Shown: in pieces, positions 17,401-24,273 of the stretch | How positions within the stretch are numbered: position 1 is the stretch's first letter | How the letters are laid out: each line of letters opens with the position of its first letter | Assembly: GCA_903874585.1 (NCBI GenBank) | Contig: CAIQSY010000195.1 | Coordinates: forward strand, 1-24,299 | Direction: 5' to 3' | Source: an uncultured Chlorobiaceae bacterium | Lineage (GTDB): Bacteria > Bacteroidota > Chlorobiia > Chlorobiales > Chlorobiaceae | DNA length: 24,299 nucleotides | Made by a program: the position numbers and the translations under genes | The notes under the pieces: generated by a model | The model's input: the letters and a program-made list of their open reading frames with translations, nothing else | What the model was told of the DNA's origin: nothing | Databases searched by the model: none

Positions 17401-17963
17401 TCAGGGATGACCTCTATTTTGGAAATTTCATGTGATGTCCTGAAACCATCAAAGAAATGGAGGAAAGGAACTCGCGATTCGAGCGTTGCTGCTGCTGTAA
17501 TAAGCGCCATATCCATCACTTCCTGCACTGAACTCGAAGCGAGCATCGCAAAACCGGTGCCGCGTATGGACATGACATCGCTGTGATCGCCAAAAATTGA
17601 GAGTCCTTGAGCTGCAAGTGCTCGAGCTGAAACATGAATAACACACGGGGAGAGTTCGCCAGCAATTTTGTACATGTTTGGAATCATGAGCAGCAAACCC
17701 TGTGAAGCCGTAAACGTCGTTGTCAGAGCGCCAGTCTGCAAAGCGCCGTGTACCGCTGCGGCAGCGCCTGCTTCACTCTGCAATTCATCAATTTTGGGAA
17801 CCGAGCCCCAAATATTTTTCTTTCCCTCTGCTGACCAAGCCTCGGAGTATTCACCCATCGGTGATGCAGGGGTAATCGGGTAGATACAAATTACTTCACT
17901 GGTGCGATAAGAGATATGAGCTAAAGCTTCATTTCCCTCCATTGTTTTAAATGTCCGGGTCAT
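14403..17963 (-). CDS. nifJ: Pyruvate:ferredoxin (flavodoxin) oxidoreductase, single-chain
   Basis: A 1186-residue fused PFOR that interconverts pyruvate plus CoA with acetyl-CoA plus CO2 using ferredoxin. In green sulfur bacteria it runs as pyruvate synthase next to the reductive TCA cycle. Domain order is complete: N-terminal pyruvate/TPP domain (YPITPASPMGE near 30), domain II, the EKR-type linker, two 4Fe-4S clusters (CIQCAKC near 690 and CTGCEIC near 747, each with a following CP), the proximal cluster CAGCGE near 820 with a further Cys in YSHCIAQG near 1085, and the TPP-binding GDGWAYDIGYGG near 970. Start: the ATG at 17963 has AGGTGA eight bases upstream; the frame's GTG at 17975 lies within that region and is less likely. 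It is monocistronic. Confidence 0.97.
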   Translation of the reverse strand: MTRTFKTMEGNEALAHISYRTSEVICIYPITPASPMGEYSEAWSAEGKKNIWGSVPKIDELQSEAGAAAAVHGALQTGALTTTFTASQGLLLMIPNMYKIAGELSPCVIHVSARALAAQGLSIFGDHSDVMSIRGTGFAMLASSSVQEVMDMALITAAATLESRVPFLHFFDGFRTSHEISKIEVIPDEIIREMMNDDLVIAHRNRRLSPDAPIIRGTSQNPDVYFQARETVNSYYNACPEITEKAMEQFGKLTGRHYKLYEYYGAPDAERVIVLMGSGVETARETMEYLNKQGEKVGVIHARLFRPFDVDRFVQAFPATVKSVAVLDRLKEPGSAGEPLYLDTVNALHEGVQNGLLKQVPVVIGGRYGLSSKEFTPAMVKAVFDNLSAAKPKNHFTVGINDNVTNTSLEVDHSFAIEADEMFRALFYGLGADGTVGANKNSIKIIGENTENFAQGYFVYDSKKSGSITTSHLRFGPNQIRSAYLVTEAQFIGCHHWIFLELLDLVKNLKKGGTLLLNTPYAADELWDKLPKVVQEHLIKKEAKLYTIDAYKVAHASGMGQRINTIMQACFFAISGVLPSEEAIEKIKYAIRETYGKKGDEVVNQNIKAVDDTISNLHQVTIGSAVNSTKELRPTVVGNAPEFVCNVLAKIIAGDGDNIPVSDLPVDGTYPTGTAKFEKRNLADEIPVWESSACIQCAKCVFVCPHAAIRVKVYDPKNLEGAPTTFKATDAKGAHWEGMCYTIQVAPEDCTGCEICARICPGKDKKNPDIKALMMKPQLPIRATEAENWEFFLNLPEYDRSKINTKLIKEQQLQEPLFEFSGACAGCGETPYVKLLTQLFGDRLVIGNATGCSSIYGGNLPTTPYTTDACGRGPAWSNSLFEDTAEFALGFRISIDKQREYASELLKRVASEIGEKLVTEILEARETNEAEIFEQRARVAIVKEKLATMNSSEARNLMAVADMLVKKSVWGVGGDGWAYDIGYGGVDHITAGDKNVNLLVLDTEVYSNTGGQASKATPKAAVAKFSAAGRSVTKKDLGLISMSYGNAYVASVAFGSRDEQTLKAFLEAEAYNGPSIIIAYSHCIAQGINMATGLDNQKAAVDSGHWLLYRYNPERLLEGKNPLMLDSKKPKMPVAQFLDMENRFRMLKKSHKDLAANYYTAIQKEVDARWAHYEYLAARSFDELKK

Positions 17964-18254
17964 ACTGACAGTCACCTGATTTGTGTATTGATGAAAGACA
18001 TGCGTAAACGTGCAGTGTATTGGCGTGTAAGTTGGAATAAAAAGCGGCTCTGAAACGTTAGTGATAAAGCGGCTTTAAATAAATAAACCAATGAGGGCAG
18101 AAAGATATTAAAAAAAATGATTTTTGGTAAATTTAATTAGATTCCGGCTTTTCCTGTTGAGACGTTTTGCCCTGTGACGCATCGTGTTTTTGTCTGTTGT
18201 GGCATGGCGTTTTTGCTCTTTTCACAATCTTGATTACAAGACCTGAGGTGTACA
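17964..18254. promoter_or_regulatory. Divergent promoter region of nifJ and rlmB
   Basis: A 291-base AT-rich gap between divergent genes that must carry both promoters. The nonamer aaagcggct occurs twice as a direct repeat, at 18041-18049 and 18066-18074 (25 bases apart), 79-111 bases upstream of the nifJ ATG, which could be an activator site. GAGGTG six bases before the rlmB ATG is a good ribosome-binding site, and AGGTGA serves nifJ. No structured RNA or convincing -35/-10 pair was found. Confidence 0.35.
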
Positions 18255-19001
18255 ATGGATGCAGGACACTCCGAAAACATTGTTTACGGCAGAAATGCTA
18301 TTCTTGAGTTGCTCCAGCAAAAGCCTGAGAGCATTGAAAAAATCTATTTTCAGTTCAATACCTCTCATCCAAAGCTGAAAGAAATTGTTATTACGGCAAG
18401 GCGCTTGAAGCTTGTCAGCGGCAAAGCGCGTCTTGAAAAGCTTTCAGAGATTGCCGGTACCAATAAACATCAGGGCGTTTGCGCGTTAATCAGCTCGTTG
18501 ACCTACTATTCGCTCGAAGAGATTCTTGCGCATCCTCGCAATAGCGCTCCGCTTTTTGTGGTACTGCAAGGGCTTGACGATCCTCACAATATCGGCGCTA
18601 TTATTCGCACGGCTGAAGCGGTTGCTGCCGATGCCGTTGTGCTTGTTGAGGGAAAGGGGGCACCGATTAATGCAACTGTTCATAAAGCTGCTGCTGGTGC
18701 GCTTTCGCACATCAGAGTCTGTAAAGTAAAGAGCTTGGTGCGGGCACTTGAGTTTCTTCATCAGTGCCATGTTCAGGTGCTTGCCGCCGATATGGGAGCT
18801 GAGCTGAACTATACCGATGCTGATATGAGACAACCGACCGCTCTTGTGCTTGGTATGGAGGGAAGCGGTTTGGCACCCGAAGCAATAAAATTCTGCGATC
18901 ACGTGGTGCGCATTCCTATGGCGGGCTGTGTTGAATCGCTCAACGTTAGTGTGACGGCTGGTGTGCTGCTCTATGAAGCAATGCGGCAACGGCTTGCCTG
19001 A
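18255..19001 (+). CDS. rlmB: 23S rRNA (guanosine-2'-O-)-methyltransferase RlmB-type (SpoU/TrmH family)
   Basis: A 248-residue SPOUT-fold 2'-O-methyltransferase. The N-terminal substrate-binding domain (about 8-80) starts with NIVYGRNAILELL as in RlmB. The catalytic domain has motif 1 DDPHNIGAIIRTAEA (108-122, with the key Asn112 and Arg118), motif 2 VLGMEGSGL (198-206) and motif 3 IPMAGCVESLNVSVTAG (220-236) that forms the deep-trefoil knot binding SAM. The likely target is G2251 of 23S rRNA in the peptidyl-transferase P loop, though closely related SpoU-family enzymes modify other sites. Ribosome-binding site GAGGTG at six bases before ATG 18255. It is followed by 101 bases before gcvH. Confidence 0.92.
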   Translation: MDAGHSENIVYGRNAILELLQQKPESIEKIYFQFNTSHPKLKEIVITARRLKLVSGKARLEKLSEIAGTNKHQGVCALISSLTYYSLEEILAHPRNSAPLFVVLQGLDDPHNIGAIIRTAEAVAADAVVLVEGKGAPINATVHKAAAGALSHIRVCKVKSLVRALEFLHQCHVQVLAADMGAELNYTDADMRQPTALVLGMEGSGLAPEAIKFCDHVVRIPMAGCVESLNVSVTAGVLLYEAMRQRLA

Positions 19002-19102
19002 GAGAGCATCTCCCTTTCATTTGAAGGGATTCCAAAAAATATTACCTTGATTATCATCTTATTATCTGATAGCTCCATCAACATTTTTATCTCTTTTTGA
19101 TC

Positions 19103-19486
19103 ATGATTATTCCTGAAGATCTTCGCTATACCAAAGACCACGAATGGATTAAACTGCTTGATGACGGTAGTACTGCAATTGTTGGTATTACTGATTTTGC
19201 TCAGCACGAACTTGGTGATATTGTGTTTGTTGAGCTGAAATCTGCAGGAACTGCACTGAAAGAGCATGAAGTGTTTGGAACTGTTGAAGCCGTAAAAACG
19301 GTTGCTGATCTTTTTGCGCCAGTTGCGGGCGAGATTCTTGAGTCGAACACTGAGCTGGATAATGCGGAAGTGGTCAATCAGGATCCGTATAATGCTGGAT
19401 GGTTGGTTAAAATGAACGTTGCCGATCCGGCAGCGGTTAGCGCATTGCTTGATGCTGCTGCTTACCGTCAGTTAACAGGAGAGTAA
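19103..19486 (+). CDS. gcvH: Glycine cleavage system H protein
   Basis: A 127-residue lipoyl carrier that shuttles the aminomethyl group between the P, T and L proteins. The lipoylated Lys65 is in the signature GTVEAVKTV; the fold starts with IPEDLRYTKDHEWI and the C-terminal NAGWLVKM strand is present. Start ATG at 19103 (MIIPEDLRYT) is chosen. An in-frame TTG at 19097 would only add two residues, and family members start right at this point. It lies three bases upstream of gcvPA, so the two are co-translated. Confidence 0.96.
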   Translation: MIIPEDLRYTKDHEWIKLLDDGSTAIVGITDFAQHELGDIVFVELKSAGTALKEHEVFGTVEAVKTVADLFAPVAGEILESNTELDNAEVVNQDPYNAGWLVKMNVADPAAVSALLDAAAYRQLTGE

Positions 19487-19489
19487 GTT

Positions 19490-20827
19490 ATGCCATTTAT
19501 TGTGAATACTGAAAGCGAACGGGCAGAGATGCTTCACGCAATCGGTGTGGAGACTTTTGATGATCTTATCGCCGATATTCCGGAAGAGATTCGCCTGAAA
19601 AGAGCGCTGGATATTCTCCCTTCTTGCGATGAGCCACAGGTCAAGCGGTTGCTTGAAGGTTTGGCTGCTGCAAATCGCAGTACATCCGATTACGTCAGTT
19701 ATCTTGGTGGTGGTGCGTATGATCATTTCATTCCAACGGCGATCAAGAGCATCGTTTCCCGCAGCGAGTTCTACACTGCCTATACGCCATATCAGGCAGA
19801 GGTGTCGCAAGGTACGTTGCAGGCGATATATGAATACCAGAGTTTGATTTGTCGCCTTTATGAGATGGATGTTACCAATGCCTCAATGTATGATGGCGCA
19901 ACCGCGCTTGCTGAAGCGGTGTTGATGGCGATTAACGTGACTGGTCGCAGTCACGTTGTGGTGGCAGGAAAGCTGCATCCCTACAACAGTGCAGTGTTGA
20001 AAACTTACCTTGAGGCTTCGGGTCACACTGCGGTAATCCAGAATGTGCTTCACGATGGAGTTGGTGATATTTCTGCCTTGAAAGGACTTGTCAATAATAC
20101 TGTTGCGGCCGTTGTTGTTCAGCAGCCTAACTTTTACGGTTGCCTCGAAGATGTTGAGGCGATTGGTGCCATTGCGCACGAAAACGGTGCACTTTTCGTT
20201 GTTTCTGCTGATCCACTCTCTCTTGGTGTGCTGGCTGCTCCAGGCAGTTATGGCGCTGATATTGCCGTTGGTGAAGGTCAGCCGCTTGGTACGCCCCAAA
20301 GTTTTGGTGGTCCGTATCTTGGTATTTTCAGCGTCAAACAGGCACTTGTGCGCAAAATTCCCGGGCGACTGGTTGGTATGACGAAAGATCGAGATGGCGA
20401 AGATGGATTTATTCTCACCCTTCAAACGAGAGAACAGCACATCCGTCGCGAAAAAGCCACCTCAAATATTTGTAGTAATCAGGCGCTTAATGCACTTCAG
20501 GCTGCGGTTTATCTCTCACTGCTTGGCAAAGAGGGATTGCAGCAGGTAGCGGCACAATCAGCGCAGAAAGCGCACTATCTCGCCGGAAAAATTGCGGCTC
20601 TTCCAAGATTTTCCTTGAAGTTTACAGCGCCATTTTTCCGCGAATTTGTGGTTGAAACGCCCATTCCTGCCTCAGTTGTGATTGAACGTCTGCTTGAGAA
20701 TAAGCTGTTTGCTGGCTACGACTTAGCAGCTCACGGGGAAACAGGATTGCTTATTGCGGTAACGGAGAAACGTACGAAAGATGAGCTTGACCGTTTTGTG
20801 GAATATCTCGCTCTTATTGCAAACTAA
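19490..20827 (+). CDS. gcvPA: Glycine dehydrogenase (decarboxylating) subunit 1, GcvP N-terminal type
   Basis: A 445-residue alpha subunit of the split P protein, a PLP fold-type I enzyme that decarboxylates glycine and passes the aminomethyl group to GcvH. Conserved stretches include YLGGGAYDHFIPTAIKSI, TAYTPYQAEVSQGTLQAIYE, SMYDGATALAEA and GRLVGMTKD. The PLP lysine belongs to the beta subunit, GcvPB, which is not in this window: the next gene is dapA on the other strand. Length is normal for split GcvPA. GGAGAG lies 7 bases before ATG 19490, inside the end of gcvH. Confidence 0.96.
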   Translation: MPFIVNTESERAEMLHAIGVETFDDLIADIPEEIRLKRALDILPSCDEPQVKRLLEGLAAANRSTSDYVSYLGGGAYDHFIPTAIKSIVSRSEFYTAYTPYQAEVSQGTLQAIYEYQSLICRLYEMDVTNASMYDGATALAEAVLMAINVTGRSHVVVAGKLHPYNSAVLKTYLEASGHTAVIQNVLHDGVGDISALKGLVNNTVAAVVVQQPNFYGCLEDVEAIGAIAHENGALFVVSADPLSLGVLAAPGSYGADIAVGEGQPLGTPQSFGGPYLGIFSVKQALVRKIPGRLVGMTKDRDGEDGFILTLQTREQHIRREKATSNICSNQALNALQAAVYLSLLGKEGLQQVAAQSAQKAHYLAGKIAALPRFSLKFTAPFFREFVVETPIPASVVIERLLENKLFAGYDLAAHGETGLLIAVTEKRTKDELDRFVEYLALIAN

Positions 20828-20848
20828 ATTGCAGGCTAAACTTTGTTG

Positions 20849-20897
20849 TATCAGCTCCTTTCTTAATCGTTTTTAACAGAAAAAAGAGGAGCTGATA
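20849..20897. terminator. Hairpin between convergent gcvPA and dapA
   Basis: An 11-bp perfect stem (20849-20859 tatcagctcct with 20887-20897 aggagctgata) encloses a long loop of 27 bases that contains a short T/A-rich inner match. It sits between the gene ends. The T-run after the stem is short, so I call it a probable rather than certain bidirectional terminator. Confidence 0.6.
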
Positions 20898-20923
20898 TAT
20901 GTTTTGTGACGGTCATATTACGT

Positions 20924-21814
20924 TCAGATCAATCCGAGAGCGTTAAGTTCCTGATCGAGAGTCAGCTTATTTTCTACCGAAAGCGGCACAAGTGGAAGTC
21001 GGTAGTTCTCTTCAATCATTCCCATCTTTGCCAGTGCATATTTTACCGGCACTGGATTACTCTCAAGAAAGTTCAGTTTCAGCAGTTTGCGATAACGCTT
21101 GTTCATGGCGCGTGCCTCTTCAAGATTGCCGTTTCGTGCTGCCTCAACCAGTTGCTTGATCTGCATCGGTATCTCGTTTGCTGCAACGGAAATAACACCA
21201 TCGCCACCCATTGCCATAAAAGGCAAAATCAACGAATCTTCTCCAGTCAATACGGCAAAGTGTTCGGGGCGCTCATCAAGCAGTTCTGCAATCTGGGCGA
21301 AATTTTCCGAAGCCTCTTTGACAGCCGCGATATTTTCAAAATTGCGTGCCAGCCGCAGAATAGTTGAGGCGGCAACATTGCTGCCCGTTCGTCCTGGAAC
21401 ATTGTAGATGATAATCGGCACTGAAACAGCTTCAGCAATATGGCGATAGTGCTGATACATACCCTCCTGCGACGGCTTATTGTAATAGGGGGCGACCGAG
21501 AGAATTGCTGCAGCACCCGCCTTTTCTGCCTTTTTCGCCAGCTCAACAGCGTGAATTGTGTCATTAGTGCCCGCACCTGCTGCAACGATAATCTTGTCGT
21601 TTGCGGCCTCTTTTATGGTACGGATAATCGTAATTTGCTCTTCTGCAGAGAGCGTTGGTGATTCACCTGTTGTACCACAGGGAATAATGATATCGGTGCC
21701 TGCCTCAATTTGAAACTGCACAAGCCTCCTTATGGCATCGGTATCGACTGAACCATCATTTTTAAATGGAGTTACCAGTGCTACAGCAGAGCCCGAAAGG
21801 TATCGTCTGGACAT
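20924..21814 (-). CDS. dapA: 4-hydroxy-tetrahydrodipicolinate synthase
   Basis: A 296-residue class I aldolase-fold enzyme that condenses pyruvate with aspartate semialdehyde, the first step toward lysine and meso-diaminopimelate for peptidoglycan. The Schiff-base lysine is Lys166 (AAVKEAS), the catalytic tyrosine is near 111 (APYYNKPSQEG), and the substrate-binding GTTGES is at 47-52. The YNVPGRTG stretch at 137-144 is also typical. Length is normal, and start ATG 21814 gives the usual MSRRYLSGSAVALVTPF. It lies 155 bases downstream of ndh on the same strand; the gap holds a nested palindrome, so the two need not be co-transcribed. Confidence 0.96.
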   Translation of the reverse strand: MSRRYLSGSAVALVTPFKNDGSVDTDAIRRLVQFQIEAGTDIIIPCGTTGESPTLSAEEQITIIRTIKEAANDKIIVAAGAGTNDTIHAVELAKKAEKAGAAAILSVAPYYNKPSQEGMYQHYRHIAEAVSVPIIIYNVPGRTGSNVAASTILRLARNFENIAAVKEASENFAQIAELLDERPEHFAVLTGEDSLILPFMAMGGDGVISVAANEIPMQIKQLVEAARNGNLEEARAMNKRYRKLLKLNFLESNPVPVKYALAKMGMIEENYRLPLVPLSVENKLTLDQELNALGLI

Positions 21815-21859
21815 ACGTTTTATCCCGGTGTTAATGAAAAAAATCGTTGTATCGAAGCT

Positions 21860-21894
21860 GATAACAGAACCCGCCTCATGAGAGCACTGTTATC
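21860..21894. repeat. Nested palindrome between ndh and dapA
   Basis: Outer arms GATAACAG (21860-21867) and CTGTTATC (21887-21894) enclose an inner palindrome CTCATGAG (21875-21882). The element lies about 46-80 bases upstream of the dapA start. No T-run follows, so a terminator of ndh is unlikely. An operator or a 5'-leader structure of dapA is possible, but there is no further evidence. Confidence 0.4.
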
Positions 21895-21969
21895 GTACTT
21901 GATAATAAAATGCAATATACAGAGAAAGAAAATTTGTAAAACTGATTTTATTGCAAAAGCGTTTTGTTC

Positions 21970-23244
21970 TCATTTTTTATCGGGATAGAAGCGCCATTCA
22001 CGGTTGACAATGAGCCGAGCGCCGTAGCTGAAGGTGAAGTATGACCAGCCCCACTGCAGCAGCACAAAAACGCGGTGTCGGAAGCTTGTGAGAAAATAGA
22101 TGTGTACCAGCGCCCAAGTGAACCATGCAAAAATTCCATCGAATTTAAGGCTTCCGAACTCCACAATTGCCTTGTTTTTGCCGATGGTTGCCATCTGCCC
22201 TTTATCGAGATAGCGGAACGCCTTGCGTGCTTTTGATTTGAGGTCAAGCAAAATGTTGTGACCGATTGCTCTCCCTTGCTGCAATGCAACCGGCGCAAGA
22301 CCGGGAAGAGCGGTTCCCTCGCCGGTTGAAAAGTGAGCGAGGTCGCCACCAACAAAAATTTCGGGATGTTCGGGAACACTCAAATCCTCATTAACCACAA
22401 CTCGTCCGATACGGTCTGTTTCTACGCCATCCATTGTTGAACCAATCTTTACAGCAGTAATGCCAGCCGCCCAGAGAACGGTTGCCGCCTCAATGCGCTC
22501 ATTACCAATTTGCACGCCGTTTTCATCGACATTGCTCACCATGCTGTTTGTCCAGACCTGCACACCAAGCTTTTCGAGGGATCGTGTCGCTTTGCTCGCC
22601 AGTTCGGGCGAAAAAGAGCCGAGAATGCGTGGGGCCGCTTCAACAATAAAGATCCGTGTCAGCTTGGGATCAATGTTCCGATAAAACTTTGAGAGTGTGT
22701 AGCGGCTCATTTCACCAATCGATCCGGCAAGCTCCACGCCTGTTGGTCCTCCGCCGACAATAACAAAGGTGAGCAGTTTTTTCCGTTCTACGAAATCAGT
22801 GGTGCGTTCTGCCCGTTCATACGCTTCCATCACCCGACGGCGAATCTCTTTTGCCTGCGCAAGTGTTTTCAGTCCGGGCGCAAACTCTTCCCACTCGTTG
22901 TGCCCGAAATAGTGGTGCTGCACGCCACAAGCAAGAATCAGATAATCGTACGAAATGGTATTAAAATCGGTGATGATCGTTTTGTTCTCAACATCAATGC
23001 GCTCAACAATACCTTTAAAGACGGTGATGTTGTTGTAGTTCGCCAGCATGTTGCGCAGTGGTGCGGCGATATCACTCTCGCCAAGCGCCGTCATGGCAAC
23101 TTGGTAGAGCAATGGCTGAAAGAGGTGATAATTTTTACGATCGATCAGAATAATCTCGACATCAGGTTTATTGCCCAGCTCTTTTGCGGCGTTTAATCCC
23201 GCAAATCCACCGCCAACAATCACAACTTTTTTTTTCATAGACAT
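21970..23244 (-). CDS. ndh: Type II NADH:quinone oxidoreductase (NDH-2)
   Basis: A 424-residue single-subunit flavoprotein that oxidises NADH and reduces quinone without pumping protons, on the inner face of the membrane. The FAD-binding GGGFAG is at 11-16, and the NAD(P)H-binding GGGPTG at 164-169. The second FAD contact VGGDLAHF is near 298-305, followed by LAPVALQQG, the AQxAxQ-like quinone-site motif. The C-terminal 375-415 (FAWFTWALVHIYFLTSF...) is hydrophobic and anchors the protein. Start is ATG at 23244 (MSMKKKV) or 23238, with no clear Shine-Dalgarno. It would oppose the photosynthetic electron flow or balance redox, both inferred. Confidence 0.92.
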   Translation of the reverse strand: MSMKKKVVIVGGGFAGLNAAKELGNKPDVEIILIDRKNYHLFQPLLYQVAMTALGESDIAAPLRNMLANYNNITVFKGIVERIDVENKTIITDFNTISYDYLILACGVQHHYFGHNEWEEFAPGLKTLAQAKEIRRRVMEAYERAERTTDFVERKKLLTFVIVGGGPTGVELAGSIGEMSRYTLSKFYRNIDPKLTRIFIVEAAPRILGSFSPELASKATRSLEKLGVQVWTNSMVSNVDENGVQIGNERIEAATVLWAAGITAVKIGSTMDGVETDRIGRVVVNEDLSVPEHPEIFVGGDLAHFSTGEGTALPGLAPVALQQGRAIGHNILLDLKSKARKAFRYLDKGQMATIGKNKAIVEFGSLKFDGIFAWFTWALVHIYFLTSFRHRVFVLLQWGWSYFTFSYGARLIVNREWRFYPDKK

Positions 23245-23381
23245 GGTAAATAATGTGAAAAATCATCAGAACTTCAGTTTGCTCTCAATCATAACGGCAA
23301 TGAGCATAAGCAACAAAAATCAAGAGCTTTTATTGTAAGGAGTTAATGAATAAACGGTCAGGAACTTCCGATATATTGTTG

Positions 23382-23525
23382 TTAGGTAATTATCACAAAA
23401 GGGCGAAGATGGTGATAAAGACGTTGGGTCTGTAGGTGTACGCCCATGGCACGACGGATGTCGCGAGTAAAGCAAGCAAGCGGTCCAGCGTGAGGTGAAC
23501 CGCCTTGTTCGACGATTCTTGTCAT
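23382..23525 (-). repeat. Cassette-like hairpin repeat with open frames (SSNKAVHLT type)
   Basis: Immediately after the hypothetical gene, the minus strand is open in more than one frame. One frame, starting at an ATG (23525-23523) that overlaps the gene's stop as ATGA, reads MTRIVEQGGSPHAG... for 47 residues. Another reads a peptide containing NKAVHLTLDRLLALL. Such 'NKAVHLT' or 'NKALQLT' tails are, as I recall, a mark of a mobile hairpin repeat found at gene ends in several phyla and resembling integron attC sites. The DNA has CAAGGCGGT and ACCGCTTG arms 14 bases apart, which pair over 8 bp with a single bulged G, a feature also seen in attC. The paired core boxes of an attC (RYYYAAC/GTTRRRY) are not clearly both present, so I do not call it one. 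Confidence 0.4.
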
Positions 23526-24148
23526 GTAAGTGTGGCAACTTTGTAGTCGGAGCGGAGGACCAAATCCCGTATCTGCTGCACCGCGTGGCTATAAGTTTCA
23601 GGAAACTCACTGTCGAGAAGACGCAGTGCATCGTCAAATCTGGAAAGATGGCGTAATACCTCAGCCTTCATTAACCTCTGGTTGTCGTCCCCTTCGGATA
23701 AAATAGCTTCAAAGCATTTGAGGTTATCCTGATGTGCTACAGAAAGTTCGGTGATTTCCCCTCGTCGAATGGGATCATTACCGCGCCACCATAAGCGCAT
23801 TCTGATATATCTTTCCTTTTCTGGGGTGCTGACAAGCCCTGATTGAAGTGCCACAACGTAATCGTCCTCTGATGGTTCCACCGCATAATCCAAATCTTCC
23901 CATTCGGGTTTCTCAGAGCCTCGAGAACAGAAGTCAATCTGCCCAATCTCTTCACATTCATCCGACCAGAACATAACCCCTTCGGATGGACTCTTTCTGA
24001 GCCAAGGTTCATCGGGAAGCATGCGGGCATCACGCTTCCCGTCTGTCCAGTATACCGCACTAAACGTATTACCAGAGGCAATGGTGGAGAATTTAACCGG
24101 ATTTTGACATCCGGGTGCTTTTACAATGAGTGTTGGGCCAGGTATCAT
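23522..24148 (-). CDS. Hypothetical protein with degenerate N-terminal zinc-ribbon-like region
   Basis: A 208-residue protein that I recognise only loosely. The N-terminus (MIPGPTLIVKAPG..NPVKFSTIASGNTF.AVYWTDGK) follows the pattern of a family of bacterial proteins of unknown function whose first 65 residues normally carry two CxxC knuckles. Here the first would be at 11-14 but only Cys14 remains, and the second, at 53-56, reads SPSE. So the metal site is apparently lost. A polar, acidic middle is followed by helices at about 150-205 that look TPR-like. There are no signal or membrane segments. The start ATG at 24148 has no Shine-Dalgarno. It is the only gene in the right-hand 1 kb, bracketed by hairpin elements, which suggests an accessory gene. 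Confidence 0.6.
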   Translation of the reverse strand: MIPGPTLIVKAPGCQNPVKFSTIASGNTFSAVYWTDGKRDARMLPDEPWLRKSPSEGVMFWSDECEEIGQIDFCSRGSEKPEWEDLDYAVEPSEDDYVVALQSGLVSTPEKERYIRMRLWWRGNDPIRRGEITELSVAHQDNLKCFEAILSEGDDNQRLMKAEVLRHLSRFDDALRLLDSEFPETYSHAVQQIRDLVLRSDYKVATLT

Positions 24149-24252
24149 AGTTTTTCTGTCTAAAATTTGAACAAAAATGGATTTAGCGACGAATTATAAG
24201 CGAACTATCGTGCTTTTCTAATTCAATTTTCACCATAAAGTAGCTAAGAAGT

Positions 24253-24273
24253 TATTAGTCCGACGGACTGATA
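24253..24273. repeat. Strong 9-bp hairpin upstream of the hypothetical gene
   Basis: Bases 24253-24261 pair with 24265-24273 around a gac loop, with one G-U pair. No T-run follows on either strand, so it is not an obvious intrinsic terminator for a gene beyond the window edge. The surrounding bases 24149-24299 are AT-rich with no gene. Confidence 0.45.

Noticed and set aside
19004..19040. Short hairpin ccctt/aaggg after rlmB
   Set aside because: The stem has only five or six pairs and no T-run follows, so it is not called a terminator.
21948..22379. 143-residue minus-strand frame within ndh
   Set aside because: Out-of-frame shadow of the C-terminal part of NDH-2.
23320..23637. 105-residue minus-strand frame at the right-hand end
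   Set aside because: It overlaps the better hypothetical gene in another frame and includes the hairpin repeat; its Arg/Ser/Pro-rich text has no domain.
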